The position numbers were made by a program, and so were the translations under genes. From the NCBI GenBank assembly GCA_963717695.1, contig CAVQWR010000003.1, positions 496,001 to 560,000 of the forward strand: a stretch of 64,000 nt of DNA, given 5' to 3'. The notes under the pieces were generated by a model, which was given only the letters and a program-made list of their open reading frames with translations, searched no databases and was not told the origin of the DNA. This DNA comes from CAIWHR01 sp963717695. GTDB taxonomy: Bacteria > Pseudomonadota > Gammaproteobacteria > Burkholderiales > Casimicrobiaceae. Shown here piece by piece: positions 1 to 9,355 of this stretch. The stretch's first letter is position 1; the number at the start of each line of letters is the position of its first letter.

Positions 1-1549
1 GCCGCGCTCGACGCGGTCCATGAAGCGGCCGAGCCAGGGCGCCTGCTTGAAGCGCGAGCCCGGCGGGTCGTGCCAGACCGACGACAGCATCGGGTCGAGC
101 GTGAAGCTGCACGAACAGCGACACCAGCACGGCCACCGCGACGGTGAGCGCCGAACTGGAAGAAGAACCGGCCGATGATGCCGCTCATGAACGCGATCGG
201 GACGAACACCGCGACGATCGCGAACGTCGTCGCCATCACGGCGAGGCCGATCTCGTCGGTGCCTCCTGCGCCGCCGCCACGTGGCCCTTGCCCATGCCGA
301 GGTGGCGCACGATGTTCTCGCGCACGACGATCGCATCGTCGATGAGGAGGCCGATGCACAGCGACAGCGCCATCAGCGTCAGGAAGTTGAGCGTGAACCC
401 GAACGCGTAGATCGCGATGAACGTCGCGATCACGGCGATCGGCAGCGTGAGGCCGGTGATGATCGTGCTGCGCCAGCTGTGCAGGAACAGGAACACGATC
501 AGCACCGTGAGCAGCGCGCCCTCGATGATCGTCTGCTTGACGCGGTTGACGCTCGCCTCGACGTCGTCTGCGCCGCGACTGGACGATGCGCAGCTCGACG
601 TCGGAGCGGCAGGCGCGGCTTCAGCGCGGCGACGGCCTCCTTGACGCCGCGGCCGGTGTCGACGATGTTGCGCGTCCTGCGCCTTCTGCAGGTCGAGCGT
701 GATCGCCGGCCGGCCGTTGATGCGCGAGATCGAGTCCTGGTCCTTCTCGCCGTCGATGACGTCGGCGACCTGCGACAGGTAGATCGGCGCGCCGCCCTGC
801 TGCGCGACGATGATGCGGCCGAACTGCGCCGGATCCTTGATCTTGCCTTCGACCCGGACGATGGCGTCGTTCTGACGCCGCGCGTGATGCGGCCGGCCGG
901 CACGTCCTGGTTGGCCGCGCGGATCGCGTTCGATGACCTGGTCGACGCTGATGCCGAGCGCGGTCAGCGCCGTGCGGCTTGATCTGCACGAGGATCTGCC
1001 GCGTCACGCGCCCGTTCACGTCGATGCTGCGCCACACCCGGCACGTTCTCCAGCGCCTTGACGATCGTCTGGTCGGTGAGCGACGTGAGGTCGCGCAGGC
1101 TCGCCGTCGGCGACATCACGGCAAGCGACACGACCGGCTGCTGGTTCTCCTGGTCCGACGCGGAGCACGAGCGGATCCTTGACGTCGCGCGGGAATCCCG
1201 GCCGGATCACGCGCAATCTTGTCGCGCACGTCCTGCATCGCCCGGTTCATGTCGGTCGACATGCGGAACTCGGCGAACACGTCGCTGCGCCCGTCGACGA
1301 GTTCGAGCGGATCATCGAAACGCCGGATACCGTGTTGATCGCGTACTCGATCGGCTTGGTGACGTCGGTCTCGACGACTTCGGGCGACGCGCCCGGATAG
1401 CGCGTCCGCACGAGCACGTACGGCAGGCTCACGTCCGGCATCTGCTCGACGCGCAGCCGGTTGTAGGCGAAGATGCCGAGCACCGCGATGCCGACCATGA
1501 CCATGGTGGCGAAGACCGGATTGTTGATCGAGACGCGGGTGATCCACAT
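1..1549 (-). CDS. RND efflux permease (HAE1/AcrB type), 5' part, frameshifted
   Basis: N-terminal part of an inner-membrane RND drug/proton antiporter; the gene runs off the left edge. The start at 1549 gives the usual RND opening (MWITRVSINNPVFATMVMVG, the first membrane helix) followed by YPGASPEVVETDVTKPIE, a hallmark of the family's porter domain. Further on, at 236-505, SLCIGLLIDDAIVVRENIVRH is the TM4 segment with the two proton-relay aspartates. Between these blocks the reading moves among all three minus frames several times, so at least four indels are present. The gene lies 50 bp downstream of its adaptor partner, the usual adaptor-pump operon. The homology is clear but the substrate cannot be told. 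The frameshifts look like consensus errors rather than decay, because every block stays well conserved. Confidence 0.85.
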
Positions 1550-1599
1550 GGCAGTGTTCCTGATTCAGGCAGTGCGTTGACGGGACTCGCCGCCCGGGG

Positions 1600-2768
1600 T
1601 CATGCCGGCTGGTCCGGCGTCGCCGATGCCGCCTTGACCAGCGCCGGCGCGCCCTCCTTCAGGTTGTCGAACTTGCTGCCGAGCACGGCAGGTCCGCCGG
1701 GCAGCGTGGTCTTGAGCTCGACCCGTCCCGCGTCGTCGTCGCGCCGTCCGAGCACCACGTCTCTTGCGCACGAGCTTGCCGCCCGTCGATCGTCCACACG
1801 TAGGACTGCCCCGCCTCGGTCCGGATCGCGGTGGCCGGCAGCGTCGGCGACGGGCGCCTGCGCCGCGAGCGCGATCGCGGCCCGTCGCGAACATGCCGCC
1901 GCGCAAGACGCTCCCGCTGATTCGGAATGCCGACATAGACGAGGAACGCGCGGGTTCCGGGCTCGGTCGACGGGTTGATGCGCTCGATCTGTCCGGCGAA
2001 GCGCTGCGTCGCCGAAGCCGTCGATCGTGAGCTCGACCTTCATCCCGATGGTGAGCTCGGGGACGTCGACCGCCGGGACCATCGCCTGCAATTCCAGCGA
2101 CTTCAGGTCGACGACGGTCACGAGCGGCGAGTCGAACGCAACCTTTTCGCCCGGCTGGACGTGGCGCTTGGCGACGATGCCGGTCAGCGGCGACGTCACG
2201 ACGGCGTCGCGCAGTGCGTTCCGCGCGAGCTGCACCTGCGCCTCCGCCGATGCGACCGTGCCCTGCGAGACGCCGTAGCTCGATTCCGAGTTGTCGAAGG
2301 CATTCTGCGAAATGAAGTTCTGCTTGAGCAGCGTCTGGTTGGTCGCGCGCGTCTTTTCGGCCAGCGCGAGCTGGGCCTTCGCCGATTCGAGGGCGCCGAT
2401 GCTGGCGGCGAGCTTCGCCTCGAGATCGGCCGTGTCGATCCGTGCGAGCACCTGGCCCGCCTGCACCGTCTCGCCTTCGCGGACCGTGATCTGCCGCACG
2501 TCGCCCGAGACCTTGGCCTTGACCGTCGCCTGGTTGACCGGCTGCAGCGTGCCCGATACCGGCAGCCAGCGCGCGAGCGGCACCGCCTCGACGTGCGCGA
2601 GGTCGGCATTGGTGAACTCGAGCGTGACGGCGGCAGGGGCCGCGCCCGGCGCGGGCGCGGCCGCGCCCTTCTTCGCATTCGCATCGCCATGCTGCCGCCC
2701 ACGGCGCCGGCGATGCCGAGAACCACCAGGAGGACGATGACGCCCCGCCGCTTCAATCGAAATGCCAT
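1600..2768 (-). CDS. RND efflux periplasmic adaptor (membrane fusion protein), frameshifted
   Basis: HlyD/AcrA-type adaptor that links an RND pump to an outer-membrane channel. The start at 2768 gives MAFRLKRRGVIVLLVVLG, an uncleaved membrane anchor. Near 2690 the frame shifts into ANAKKGAAAPAPGAAPAAVTLEFTN, then a barrel-sandwich hybrid domain (VKAKVSGDVRQITVREGETV) and a coiled-coil hairpin (ESAKAQLALAEKTRATNQTL). The second lipoyl half (SPLTGIVAKRHVQPGEKVAF) follows. A further shift near 2000-1730 disrupts the beta-barrel and membrane-proximal part before a clean end at 1600. It is first in an operon with the pump encoded downstream; no outer-membrane factor is visible. Confidence 0.85.
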
Positions 2769-3027
2769 GCTTGCCCCCTTGCGGCAGCGACCGCGGTTGC
2801 GGCGCCCCCATGCGTTCGACGACGGCCCCGGGTTGTCCGGGCCGGCCCGCCGGAATGCTCGTCCCCATTGGATGCGCATCACCGGTGGCGCGGATTCAAA
2901 AAAGTGGCGTAGTTTAGGCGGCGCGGTCCCTCAGCGCAAAGGCCGGTGCGACGGATCGCTTCCTGCGGCGACGGGCGGCACCCGGACGGGCCCGGGCTGC
3001 ATGCGGGCGGATTCGCCAAGGGATTGA

Positions 3028-3056
3028 TTGACAGGGGTTTGCCACTGGCCAATAAT
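3028..3056 (+). promoter_or_regulatory. Sigma-70 promoter of the liv operon
   Basis: TTGACA (perfect -35) at 3028-3033 and AATAAT (5/6 match to the -10) at 3051-3056, separated by exactly 17 bp. This is the best consensus promoter I found in the window. It lies 47 bp upstream of the livK start, which also has a strong Shine-Dalgarno (GGGAGGG at about 3089-3094). Confidence 0.75.
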
Positions 3057-3079
3057 TATCTGTTGCTCTATTGGCCAAT
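3046..3079. promoter_or_regulatory. Inverted repeat overlapping the liv -10 element (candidate operator)
   Basis: TGGCCAAT (3046-3053) and ATTGGCCA (3070-3077) are exact inverted repeats. The second arm lies inside a perfect 10-bp palindrome, ATTGGCCAAT (3070-3079). The first arm covers the start of the -10 element, and the two palindrome centres are about two helical turns apart. That arrangement suits a dimeric repressor, or cooperative dimers, controlling the amino-acid transport operon. The regulator is not identified; the role is inference. Confidence 0.5.
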
Positions 3080-3102
3080 CCATTTCCCGGGAGGGATTCT
3101 AG

Positions 3103-4401
3103 ATGAACAGCAAGCAAAAGCTCGGGCTGACCATCGTTTCCGCGGCGCGCTGTTCGCTCTGTACGGCTGCGGCAAGGAAGAGCCCAAGAAGGCGCGAGGC
3201 GCCCAAGGCGCCGGCCGAAGACGTCCAGGTCGTCAAGATCGGCGTCGCGGGCCCGCTGACCGGCGGCATCGCTCACCTCGGCAAGGACGACGAGAATGGC
3301 GCCCATCTCGCCATCGACGAGGCCAATGCGAAGAAGCTCAAGATCGGCGGCAAGACGATCAAGTTCGAAATGATGAGCGAGGACGACCAGGCCGATCCGA
3401 AGATGGGCCCGACGATCGCGCAGAAGTTCGTCGACGCCAAGGTCGCCGGCGTGGTCGGCCACCTGAATTCCGGCGTGACGATTCCAGCGTCGGCCGTCTA
3501 CAACCAGGCGGGCATTCCGATGATTTCGGGCTCGGCCACCAACCCGAAGCTGACCGAGCAGGGTTTCAAGGTCGTGTTCCGCACGGTCGGCAGCGACGAC
3601 CAGCAGGGTCCGGCGATTGCCGCGTACCTCGCAAACGAGCTCAAGGTAAAGAAGGTCGCGATCGCCGACGACGCGACGGCCTACGGCGAAGGCCTCGCCA
3701 ACGAGGTCGAGAAGACGCTGAAGGCGGCGGGCGTGCAGGTCGTGGCGCGCGAGAAGACCAACGACAAGGCCACCGACTTCAAGGCGATCCTGACCAAGAT
3801 GAAGGGCAAGAATCCCGACGCCATCTTCTACGGCGGCATGGACGCAACCGGCGGCCCGATGATCAAGCAGGCGCGCGAGCTCGGCATCAAGGCGACGTTC
3901 GCGTTCGGCGACGGCGCGTGCACCAGCGAAATGACGAAGCTGGGCGGCGCCGCATCCGAAGGCATGTACTGCTCGCAGGCCGGCATTCCGACACAGATGG
4001 CGTCGAAGGCCTTCCAGGATGCGTTCAAGGCGAAGTATGGCGACGTGAAGCAATACGCGCCGTTCTTCTACGACGCCGCGAACCTCGAGATCGCCGCGAT
4101 GCAGAAGGCGGATTCGGTCGACCCGGCCAAGTACCTGCCGGCGCTGGCGTCGATCTCGTACGACGGCGCGACGGGCCACATCGAGTTCGACGAAAAGGGC
4201 GACCGCAAGGACGCCGAAATGACGATCTTCCAGCTGAAGGACGGCAACGTCGTGCCGGTCGCGATCGTCAAGGCGGGCAAGACGACCAAGGTCGCGAAGC
4301 CATGGCAGAGCCGGCGGCAGCCCCGGCGGCAGCCCCCGCGATGGCGCCGGCGGCGGCGCCGGCGATGGCACCGATGGCGCAAGGACGCGCCGAAGAAGTA
4401 A
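3103..4401 (+). CDS. livK: Branched-chain amino-acid ABC transporter substrate-binding lipoprotein
   Basis: Periplasmic type I binding protein that delivers ligand to the LivHMGF transporter. From about residue 44 the fold is clear: VKIGVAGPLTGGIAHLGKDD, then a ligand-pocket segment (VVGHLNSGVTIPASAVYNQA), PMISGSATNPKLTEQG, and DAIFYGGMDATGGPMIKQA. In the listed frame the signal peptide is scrambled (residues 14-33). A second frame across 3143-3195 reads ALFALYGCGKEEPKK, a lipobox with Cys, so two compensating indels hide a lipoprotein signal. A second pair of indels probably affects 4300-4380, where the other frame reads an Ala/Pro/Met-rich tail instead of the Arg-rich one. First gene of the operon and followed by its own terminator, which would give more binding protein than permease. 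Confidence 0.9.
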   Translation: MNSKQKLGLTIVSAARCSLCTAAARKSPRRREAPKAPAEDVQVVKIGVAGPLTGGIAHLGKDDENGAHLAIDEANAKKLKIGGKTIKFEMMSEDDQADPKMGPTIAQKFVDAKVAGVVGHLNSGVTIPASAVYNQAGIPMISGSATNPKLTEQGFKVVFRTVGSDDQQGPAIAAYLANELKVKKVAIADDATAYGEGLANEVEKTLKAAGVQVVAREKTNDKATDFKAILTKMKGKNPDAIFYGGMDATGGPMIKQARELGIKATFAFGDGACTSEMTKLGGAASEGMYCSQAGIPTQMASKAFQDAFKAKYGDVKQYAPFFYDAANLEIAAMQKADSVDPAKYLPALASISYDGATGHIEFDEKGDRKDAEMTIFQLKDGNVVPVAIVKAGKTTKVAKPWQSRRQPRRQPPRWRRRRRRRWHRWRKDAPKK

Positions 4402-4420
4402 TCGCGCTTTCGGCATCACG

Positions 4421-4449
4421 AAAACGGCGCCTCCGGGCGCCGTTTTTTT
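4421..4449 (+). terminator. Rho-independent terminator after livK
   Basis: Stem ACGGCGCC (4424-4431), loop TCCG, stem GGCGCCGT (4436-4443), continuing into seven Ts (4443-4449) with four As on the 5' side. Its place between the binding-protein gene and the permease genes suggests partial attenuation, so that livK mRNA is more abundant. Confidence 0.85.
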
Positions 4450-4604
4450 GCGCCGGCGCGCCCGACACGGCGAGACGGGATTGCCGTCATCGGCCGCTCC
4501 CCGCACAATGCCCCCGGGCGCCACGACGGCAGGGTTTGGCCGACGGCAGGCGCTGCGGCTGCGCCGATTCCGCCCCGGTCCCTCGACTCGCCGACTCCCG
4601 CACC

Positions 4605-5614
4605 GTGGACATTTTCCTGCAGCAGATGGTCAACGGGCTGACGCTGGGCAGCGTCTACGCGGTCGTCGCGCTCGGCTACACGATGGTGTACGGCATCATC
4701 CAGCTCATCAACTTCGCGCACGGCGAAGTCGTGATGATCGGCGCGATGATCGCGCTCTCCGTGATCATCGCGCTCACCGGCGCTCCACACGTCGCTGCCG
4801 CCGATCGCGATCCTGCTGGCCGGAATCCTGGTCGCCGTGCCCGTGTGCATGGGCGTCGGCTACACGCTGGAGCGCGTCGCCTACCGGCCGCTGCGCAACG
4901 CGCCGCGCCTGGCGCCGCTGATCACCGCGATCGGCCTCTCGATCATCCTGCAGCACCTCGCGATGATCATCTGGAGCCGCAACCCGCTGTCGTTTCCGCA
5001 GATCATCGCCGTCGTCCCGTATTCACATCACCGGCACCGTCAACGGCGCGACGATCACCAACGTGCAGATCGCGATCATCGTCACGTCGATCGTGATGAT
5101 GGCCGGCCTGCTCGCGCTCGTGTACCGGACCAAGCTCGGCATCGCGATGCGCGCGACGTCGCAGAACCAGGCGGTCGCCGGGCTGATGGGCATCAACATC
5201 AACACCGTGATCTCGCTCACCTTCGTGATCGGCGCGGCGCTGGGCGCGGTCGCCGGCGTGATGGTCGGCACGCTACTACGGCATCGCGCAGTACCAGATG
5301 GGCTTCATCCTCGGCCTCAAGGCGTTCTCGGCCGCGGTGCTGGGCGGCATCGGCAATCTCGCGCGGCGCGATGCTGGGCGGCCTGCTGCTCGGCGTCATC
5401 GAGGCGCTCGGCGCGGGCTACGTCGGTGACCTCACCAACCTGTGCCAGCTTTCCGGCTGGTCCGACGCGATCGCGCAGCGCTGCGTCAGCGACCCGAACC
5501 TCACGCTGTTCGGCAGCAACTATCAGGACGTGTTCGCGTTCATCGTCCTGATCGCCGTGCTGATCTTCCGTCCGTCCGGGCCTGCTCGGCGAGCGCGTGT
5601 CGGACCGCGCCTGA
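4605..5614 (+). CDS. livH: Branched-chain amino-acid ABC permease LivH, frameshifted
   Basis: Inner-membrane permease. The GTG at 4605 gives VDIFLQQMVNGLTLGSVYAV and then LGYTMVYGIIQLINFAHGEV, the family signature. Frames then switch near 4785, 5020, 5275 and 5365. Matching blocks continue in the other frames: YTLERVAYRPLRNAPRLAPL, IAMRATSQNQAVAGLMGINI (the cytoplasmic loop that contacts the ATPase), GGLLLGVIEALGAGYVGDLT and a closing RPSGLLGERVSDRA before TGA at 5612. The reconstructed protein is about 330 residues, normal for LivH. Several indels are needed, but all expected blocks are present in order. Confidence 0.85.
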
Positions 5615-5626
5615 GCCAAGAACACC

Positions 5627-6702
5627 ATGCACGCCTTCCTCGACCGCAAGAAGCATCCACGTGCCGCCTGGATCGGCATTGCGCTGATCGCGACCGCACT
5701 GCTCCTGCTGCCGTTCGTGCTCGCGCACATCGGCACGTCCTGGGTGCGGATCACCAACATCGCGATCCTGTTCGCGCTGCTGGCGCTCGGCCTCAACATC
5801 GTGGTCGGCTTCGCCGGGCTGCTCGACCTCGGCTACATCGCCTTCTATGCGGTCGGCGCCTACGTCTACGCGCTGCTCGCCTCGCCGCACTTCAACCTGC
5901 ACCTGCCGTTCTGGGTGATCCTGCCGCTCGGCGCTGCGGTCGCCTGCATGTTCGGCGTGCTGCTGGGCGCGCCGACGCTGAAGCTGCGCGGCGACTATCT
6001 CGCGATCGTCACGCTGGGCTTCGGCGAGATCGTCCGGATCTTCCTCAACAACCTCTCGCAGCCGGTCAACATCACCAACGGGCCGCAGGGCATCTAGCTG
6101 ATCGACCCGTTCCGGATCGGCGGCTTCAGCTTCGCTCAGGACCGAGACGATCGGCGGGCTCGCGTTCAGCGGGCCGATCAAGTACTACTACCTGCTGATT
6201 GTCATCCTGATGGCGATCATCGTCATCAACCTGCGCCTGCAGGATTCGCGGATCGGCCGCGCCTGGGAGGCGATCCGCGAGGACGAGATCGCCGCGCGCG
6301 CGATGGGGATCAACACGCGCAACATGAAGCTGCTCGCCTTCGCGATGGGCGCGTCGTTCGGCGGCGTCTCTGGCGGCATCTTCGCGGCGATCCAGGGATT
6401 CATCAGCCCGGAGAGCTTCGTGCTGGTCGAGTCGGTAATGGTGCTGTCGATGGTGGTGCTGGGCGGCATGGGCAACATCTGGGGCGTGATCCTCGGCGCG
6501 GTGCTGCTGTCGTTCGTACCCGAGGTCCTGCGCTCCACGGTCAGCCGGTGCAGGAGCGCTCTTCGGCCGGATGCTGATCGAGCCCGAGGTGATCCGCATG
6601 CTGCTGTTCGGCCTCGCTCTGGTGCTGATGATGCTGTTCCGGCCGGCCGGGATTCTGCCCTCCGCGCTGCGCAAGCGCGAACTCGAGACCGACCAGACAT
6701 GA
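5627..6702 (+). CDS. livM: Branched-chain amino-acid ABC permease LivM, with in-frame TAG and frameshifts
   Basis: Second permease subunit. The ATG at 5627 opens MHAFLDRKKHPRAAWIGIAL. Family blocks follow: ALGLNIVVGFAGLLDLGYIA, TLKLRGDYLAIVTLGFGEIV and NITNGPQGI. A TAG codon at 6095-6097 comes next, but the same frame continues LIDPFRIGGFSF, exactly as expected for LivM. A frameshift near 6140 leads to GRAWEAIREDEIAARAMGIN and VMVLSMVVLGGMGNIWGVIL, and another near 6545 to IRMLLFGLALVLMMLFRPAG with the stop at 6700-6702. About 358 residues when joined. The amber codon may be a substitution error; see findings. Confidence 0.85.
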
Positions 6703-6724
6703 AAGCGCGGCGCGAAGGCCGGTC

Positions 6725-7523
6725 ATGAGCGAGCGCCATCTGTCGCTGCTCGTCGCGAAGGGCATCAGCAAGCGCTTCGGCGGCGTGCACGCGCTCTCCG
6801 ACGTGAGCTTCACATCCGCCATGGCGAGATCTACGGCCTGATCGGTCCCAACGGCGCCGGCAAGACCAGCCTCTTCAACGTGCTGACCGGCATCTATCAG
6901 CAGGATGGCGGCGAGTTCGTGTTCGACGGCGAGCCGATGGCCGGGCTGAAGCCGCACGAGGTCGCCGCGCGCGGCATCGCGCGCACGTTCCAGAACATCC
7001 GCCTGTTCGCGAATCTCTCGGCGCTGGAAAACGTGATGATCGGCCGCCACGTGCGCACGCACGCGAGCGTGGTCGGCGCCATTTTCCGCGATGCGACGAC
7101 GCGGGCCGAGGAGAAGGCGATCACGAAGCGCGCCTGCGAGCTGCTCGAATACGTCGGCGTCGCCAAGCGCGCCAACACCCTCGCGCGGCATCTCGCCTAT
7201 GGCGACCAGCGCCGCCTCGAGATCGCGCGCGCGCTTGCGACCGAGCCGAAGCTCCTTGCGCTCGACGAGCCCGCCGCCGGCATGAACGCGACCGAGACTG
7301 CGGCGCTGCGCGGGCTGCTCGACGACATCCGCCGCGACGGCACGACGATCCTGCTGATCGAGCACGACATGAAGCTCGTGATGAGCGTGTGCGATCGCGT
7401 GCTGGTGCTCGACTACGGCCGAAGATCGCCGAAGGCGTCGCCGCCGACGTGCAGAAGGATCCAAAGGTCATCGCCGCCTACCTCGGCGGCGAGGTCACGC
7501 TCAATCTGAAGGGCGCGGCATGA
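6725..7523 (+). CDS. livG: Branched-chain amino-acid ABC ATPase LivG, frameshifted
   Basis: Cytoplasmic ATPase of the Liv transporter. The start at 6725 gives MSERHLSLLVAKGISKRFGG; a base appears to be missing near 6813 in the HIRHGEIYGL segment. Walker A is GPNGAGKTS, the Q-loop region GIARTFQNIRLF, and Walker B LLALDEPAAGMN. This subfamily has the LAYGDQRRLEIARAL version of the ABC signature. A second shift near 7421 restores IAEGVAADVQKDPKVIAAYL and the end at 7523. Located 22 bp after livM and 34 bp before livF. Confidence 0.9.
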
Positions 7524-7557
7524 GAGGGCGACGTCCAGTTCGCGCAAAGGGCGCGGC

Positions 7558-8292
7558 GTGAACACTGCCGCGTCCGCGCCGATCCTCGCGCTGCACCAGC
7601 TGGAAGTCGCGTACGGCGGCATCCAGGCGATCAAGGGCATCGACCTCGTGATCGGCCATGGCGAGCTCGTCTGCCTGATCGGCGCGAACGGCGCAGGCAA
7701 GACGACGACGCTGAAGGGCATCTGCGGCCTGCAGCCGATCAAGAGCGGAACGATCCACTACCAGGGCGAGAGCATTGCCGGGAAACCCCCCTTCCAGCTC
7801 GTGCGCCGCGGCCTCGCGATGGTGCCCGAGGGCCGCGGCGTGTTCGGCGCGCTGACCATCGACGAGAACCTCGCGATGGGCGCATACACGCGCAGCGACA
7901 GGGCGGGGATCCGCCACGACATCGAGCGCGGCTTCGAGCTTTTCCCGCGCCTCAAGGAGCGGCGCACGCAGACGGCCGGCACGCTGTCCGGCGGCGAGCA
8001 GCAGATGCTCGCGATTGCGCGCGCGCTGATGTCGAGGCCGACGCTGCTGCTGCTGGACGAGCCGTCGATGGGTCTCGCGCCGCTGATGGTGCAGAAGGTG
8101 TTCGAGACGGTGATGACCGTGTCGCGCGAGGGCGTGACGATCCTGCTCGTCGAGCAGAACGCGCGGCTGGCGCTCGAGGTGTCGAACCGGGGCTATGTGA
8201 TGGAATCGGGCGTCATCACGCTGTCCGGCGACGCGAAGTCGCTGCTGCACGACCCGGCCGTGCGCGCCGCGTATCTCGGCGAGACGGCGTGA
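7558..8292 (+). CDS. livF: Branched-chain amino-acid ABC ATPase LivF
   Basis: Second ATPase subunit, 244 residues, intact, starting with GTG. Walker A is GANGAGKTTT, the signature LSGGEQQMLAIARAL, Walker B LLLLDEPSMGLAP, and the switch histidine is replaced by Gln in LLVEQNARLAL, as is normal for LivF. It ends PAVRAAYLGETA, the typical C-terminus. Last gene of the liv operon. The KHMGF order is canonical, but the ligand (branched-chain amino acids or another amide or acid) cannot be fixed from sequence. Confidence 0.95.
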   Translation: MNTAASAPILALHQLEVAYGGIQAIKGIDLVIGHGELVCLIGANGAGKTTTLKGICGLQPIKSGTIHYQGESIAGKPPFQLVRRGLAMVPEGRGVFGALTIDENLAMGAYTRSDRAGIRHDIERGFELFPRLKERRTQTAGTLSGGEQQMLAIARALMSRPTLLLLDEPSMGLAPLMVQKVFETVMTVSREGVTILLVEQNARLALEVSNRGYVMESGVITLSGDAKSLLHDPAVRAAYLGETA

Positions 8293-8325
8293 GCGCCCCG
8301 CTGCGCTGACGCCCGGCCTCGCCCG

Positions 8326-9066
8326 ATGAGCGATTTCCCTCCCGAGGCGGGCGCTACCGCAGCGGAAAGTGCGCACCTGCTTCCGCGCGCCGTGCCGGCG
8401 AGCCACGCATTCCGATGGTATGAAGACGCGCTGCGCCTATTCAAGCAGGCGCCCGGCACGTGGATCGGGCTCGCGCTGATCGCCGTCGCGACCGAGTTCC
8501 TGCTGACCGCGATACCCGTCGCCGGGGCGTATCTCAGCGAGCTGATCACGCCGGTGGTCGCCTGTGGGCTCGTCTACGCCGCCGCCGTCACCGACCGTGG
8601 CGACGCGCCATCGTTGCGCTACGCGGTTGCCGCGCTCGGCATTCCGGCGGGCGCCCTGATCGCGGTCATTGCGGCAAGCGTGGTCCCGTCGATGCTGCAG
8701 GCACTGGCCGCGTGGTGGCTCGCCGACGTCAATGTGTTCGGCGCGGACACGAAGATGACCGAGCTCCCGGCAGTGACGCTGATCGGCATCCACGCGATCG
8801 GCATACTGGTGTCGCTGCCGTTCACGTTCGTGCCGTATCACGTCCTGCTGGAGCGCGTGATGCCGCGCGCCGCCTTCGCGGCAAGCATCGGCGGATTCGC
8901 GATCAATGCGCTGCCGCTGCTCGCGTATTCGGCGGTGTCGCTGGTCCTGCTCGGGTTCTGCGTCCTGACCTCAGGGCTGGGGCTGCTGCTCGCCCTGCCG
9001 CTCTGGGCGGCTTCAGGCTACGCGGCGTGGAAGGACGTCTTCGGCATCCCGGCCGCGCCCGCCTGA
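8326..9066 (+). CDS. Multi-pass inner-membrane protein (BPSS1780-like)
   Basis: A 246-residue hydrophobic protein of unknown function. About 25 N-terminal residues are followed by FRWYEDALRLFKQAPGTWIG and then five or six membrane segments. The W-rich amphipathic stretch before the first helix and the overall layout resemble the betaproteobacterial BPSS1780 membrane family; I recognise the layout only, so this is tentative. It starts 33 bp after livF on the same strand and could be co-transcribed, though nothing links it to transport of the same substrate. Confidence 0.65.
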   Translation: MSDFPPEAGATAAESAHLLPRAVPASHAFRWYEDALRLFKQAPGTWIGLALIAVATEFLLTAIPVAGAYLSELITPVVACGLVYAAAVTDRGDAPSLRYAVAALGIPAGALIAVIAASVVPSMLQALAAWWLADVNVFGADTKMTELPAVTLIGIHAIGILVSLPFTFVPYHVLLERVMPRAAFAASIGGFAINALPLLAYSAVSLVLLGFCVLTSGLGLLLALPLWAASGYAAWKDVFGIPAAPA

Positions 9067-9076
9067 AGCGCCCGCC

Positions 9077-9355
9077 TCACGCCGTGGGTCGCAGCGAGAA
9101 ATCCGTGAGCGGCTGCGCCGGCGCCTCGCTGACGACGACGTCGATCACCTGCGCCGCGCCCGGACCGCGCCGGCACCACGCGATCATCGCGGTCACAGCA
9201 TCTTCGCTCCCCTGCAGATGCGCCTCGACCGTGCCGTCGCGGCAATTGCGCACCCATCCGGCGACGCAAAGCCGCTCCGCCGCGTCGACCGCGGCATAGC
9301 GGTAGCCGACTCCCTGGACGCGTCCGTGAACGACGATGCGGCGCGCGATGGTCAT
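9077..9355 (-). CDS. acyP: Acylphosphatase
   Basis: 92-residue enzyme that hydrolyses acyl-phosphates. The signature VHGRVQGVGYRYAAVDAAER contains the phosphate-binding Arg of GVGYR, and WVRNCRDGTVEAHLQG carries the catalytic Asn. Full length and intact. The start overlaps the stop of the upstream NUDIX gene by four bases (ATGA), indicating translational coupling at the end of the hemF-NUDIX-acyP run. Confidence 0.95.
   Translation of the reverse strand: MTIARRIVVHGRVQGVGYRYAAVDAAERLCVAGWVRNCRDGTVEAHLQGSEDAVTAMIAWCRRGPGAAQVIDVVVSEAPAQPLTDFSLRPTA

Larger units (their letters stand above)
2769..3102. other. Divergent intergenic region between efflux operon and liv operon
   Basis: 334 bp without a gene. 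The right half holds the liv promoter and inverted repeat described separately. The left half (2769-2990) should contain the start signals of the efflux operon on the minus strand. I see an A-run at 2898-2903 but no convincing promoter there, and no regulator gene. Confidence 0.6.

Noticed and set aside
2914..4524. A 536-codon open frame on the minus strand antisense to livK
   Set aside because: It is antisense to a well-conserved binding protein, has strongly biased Arg/Leu/Asp composition and no recognisable motif; it is a by-product of high GC.
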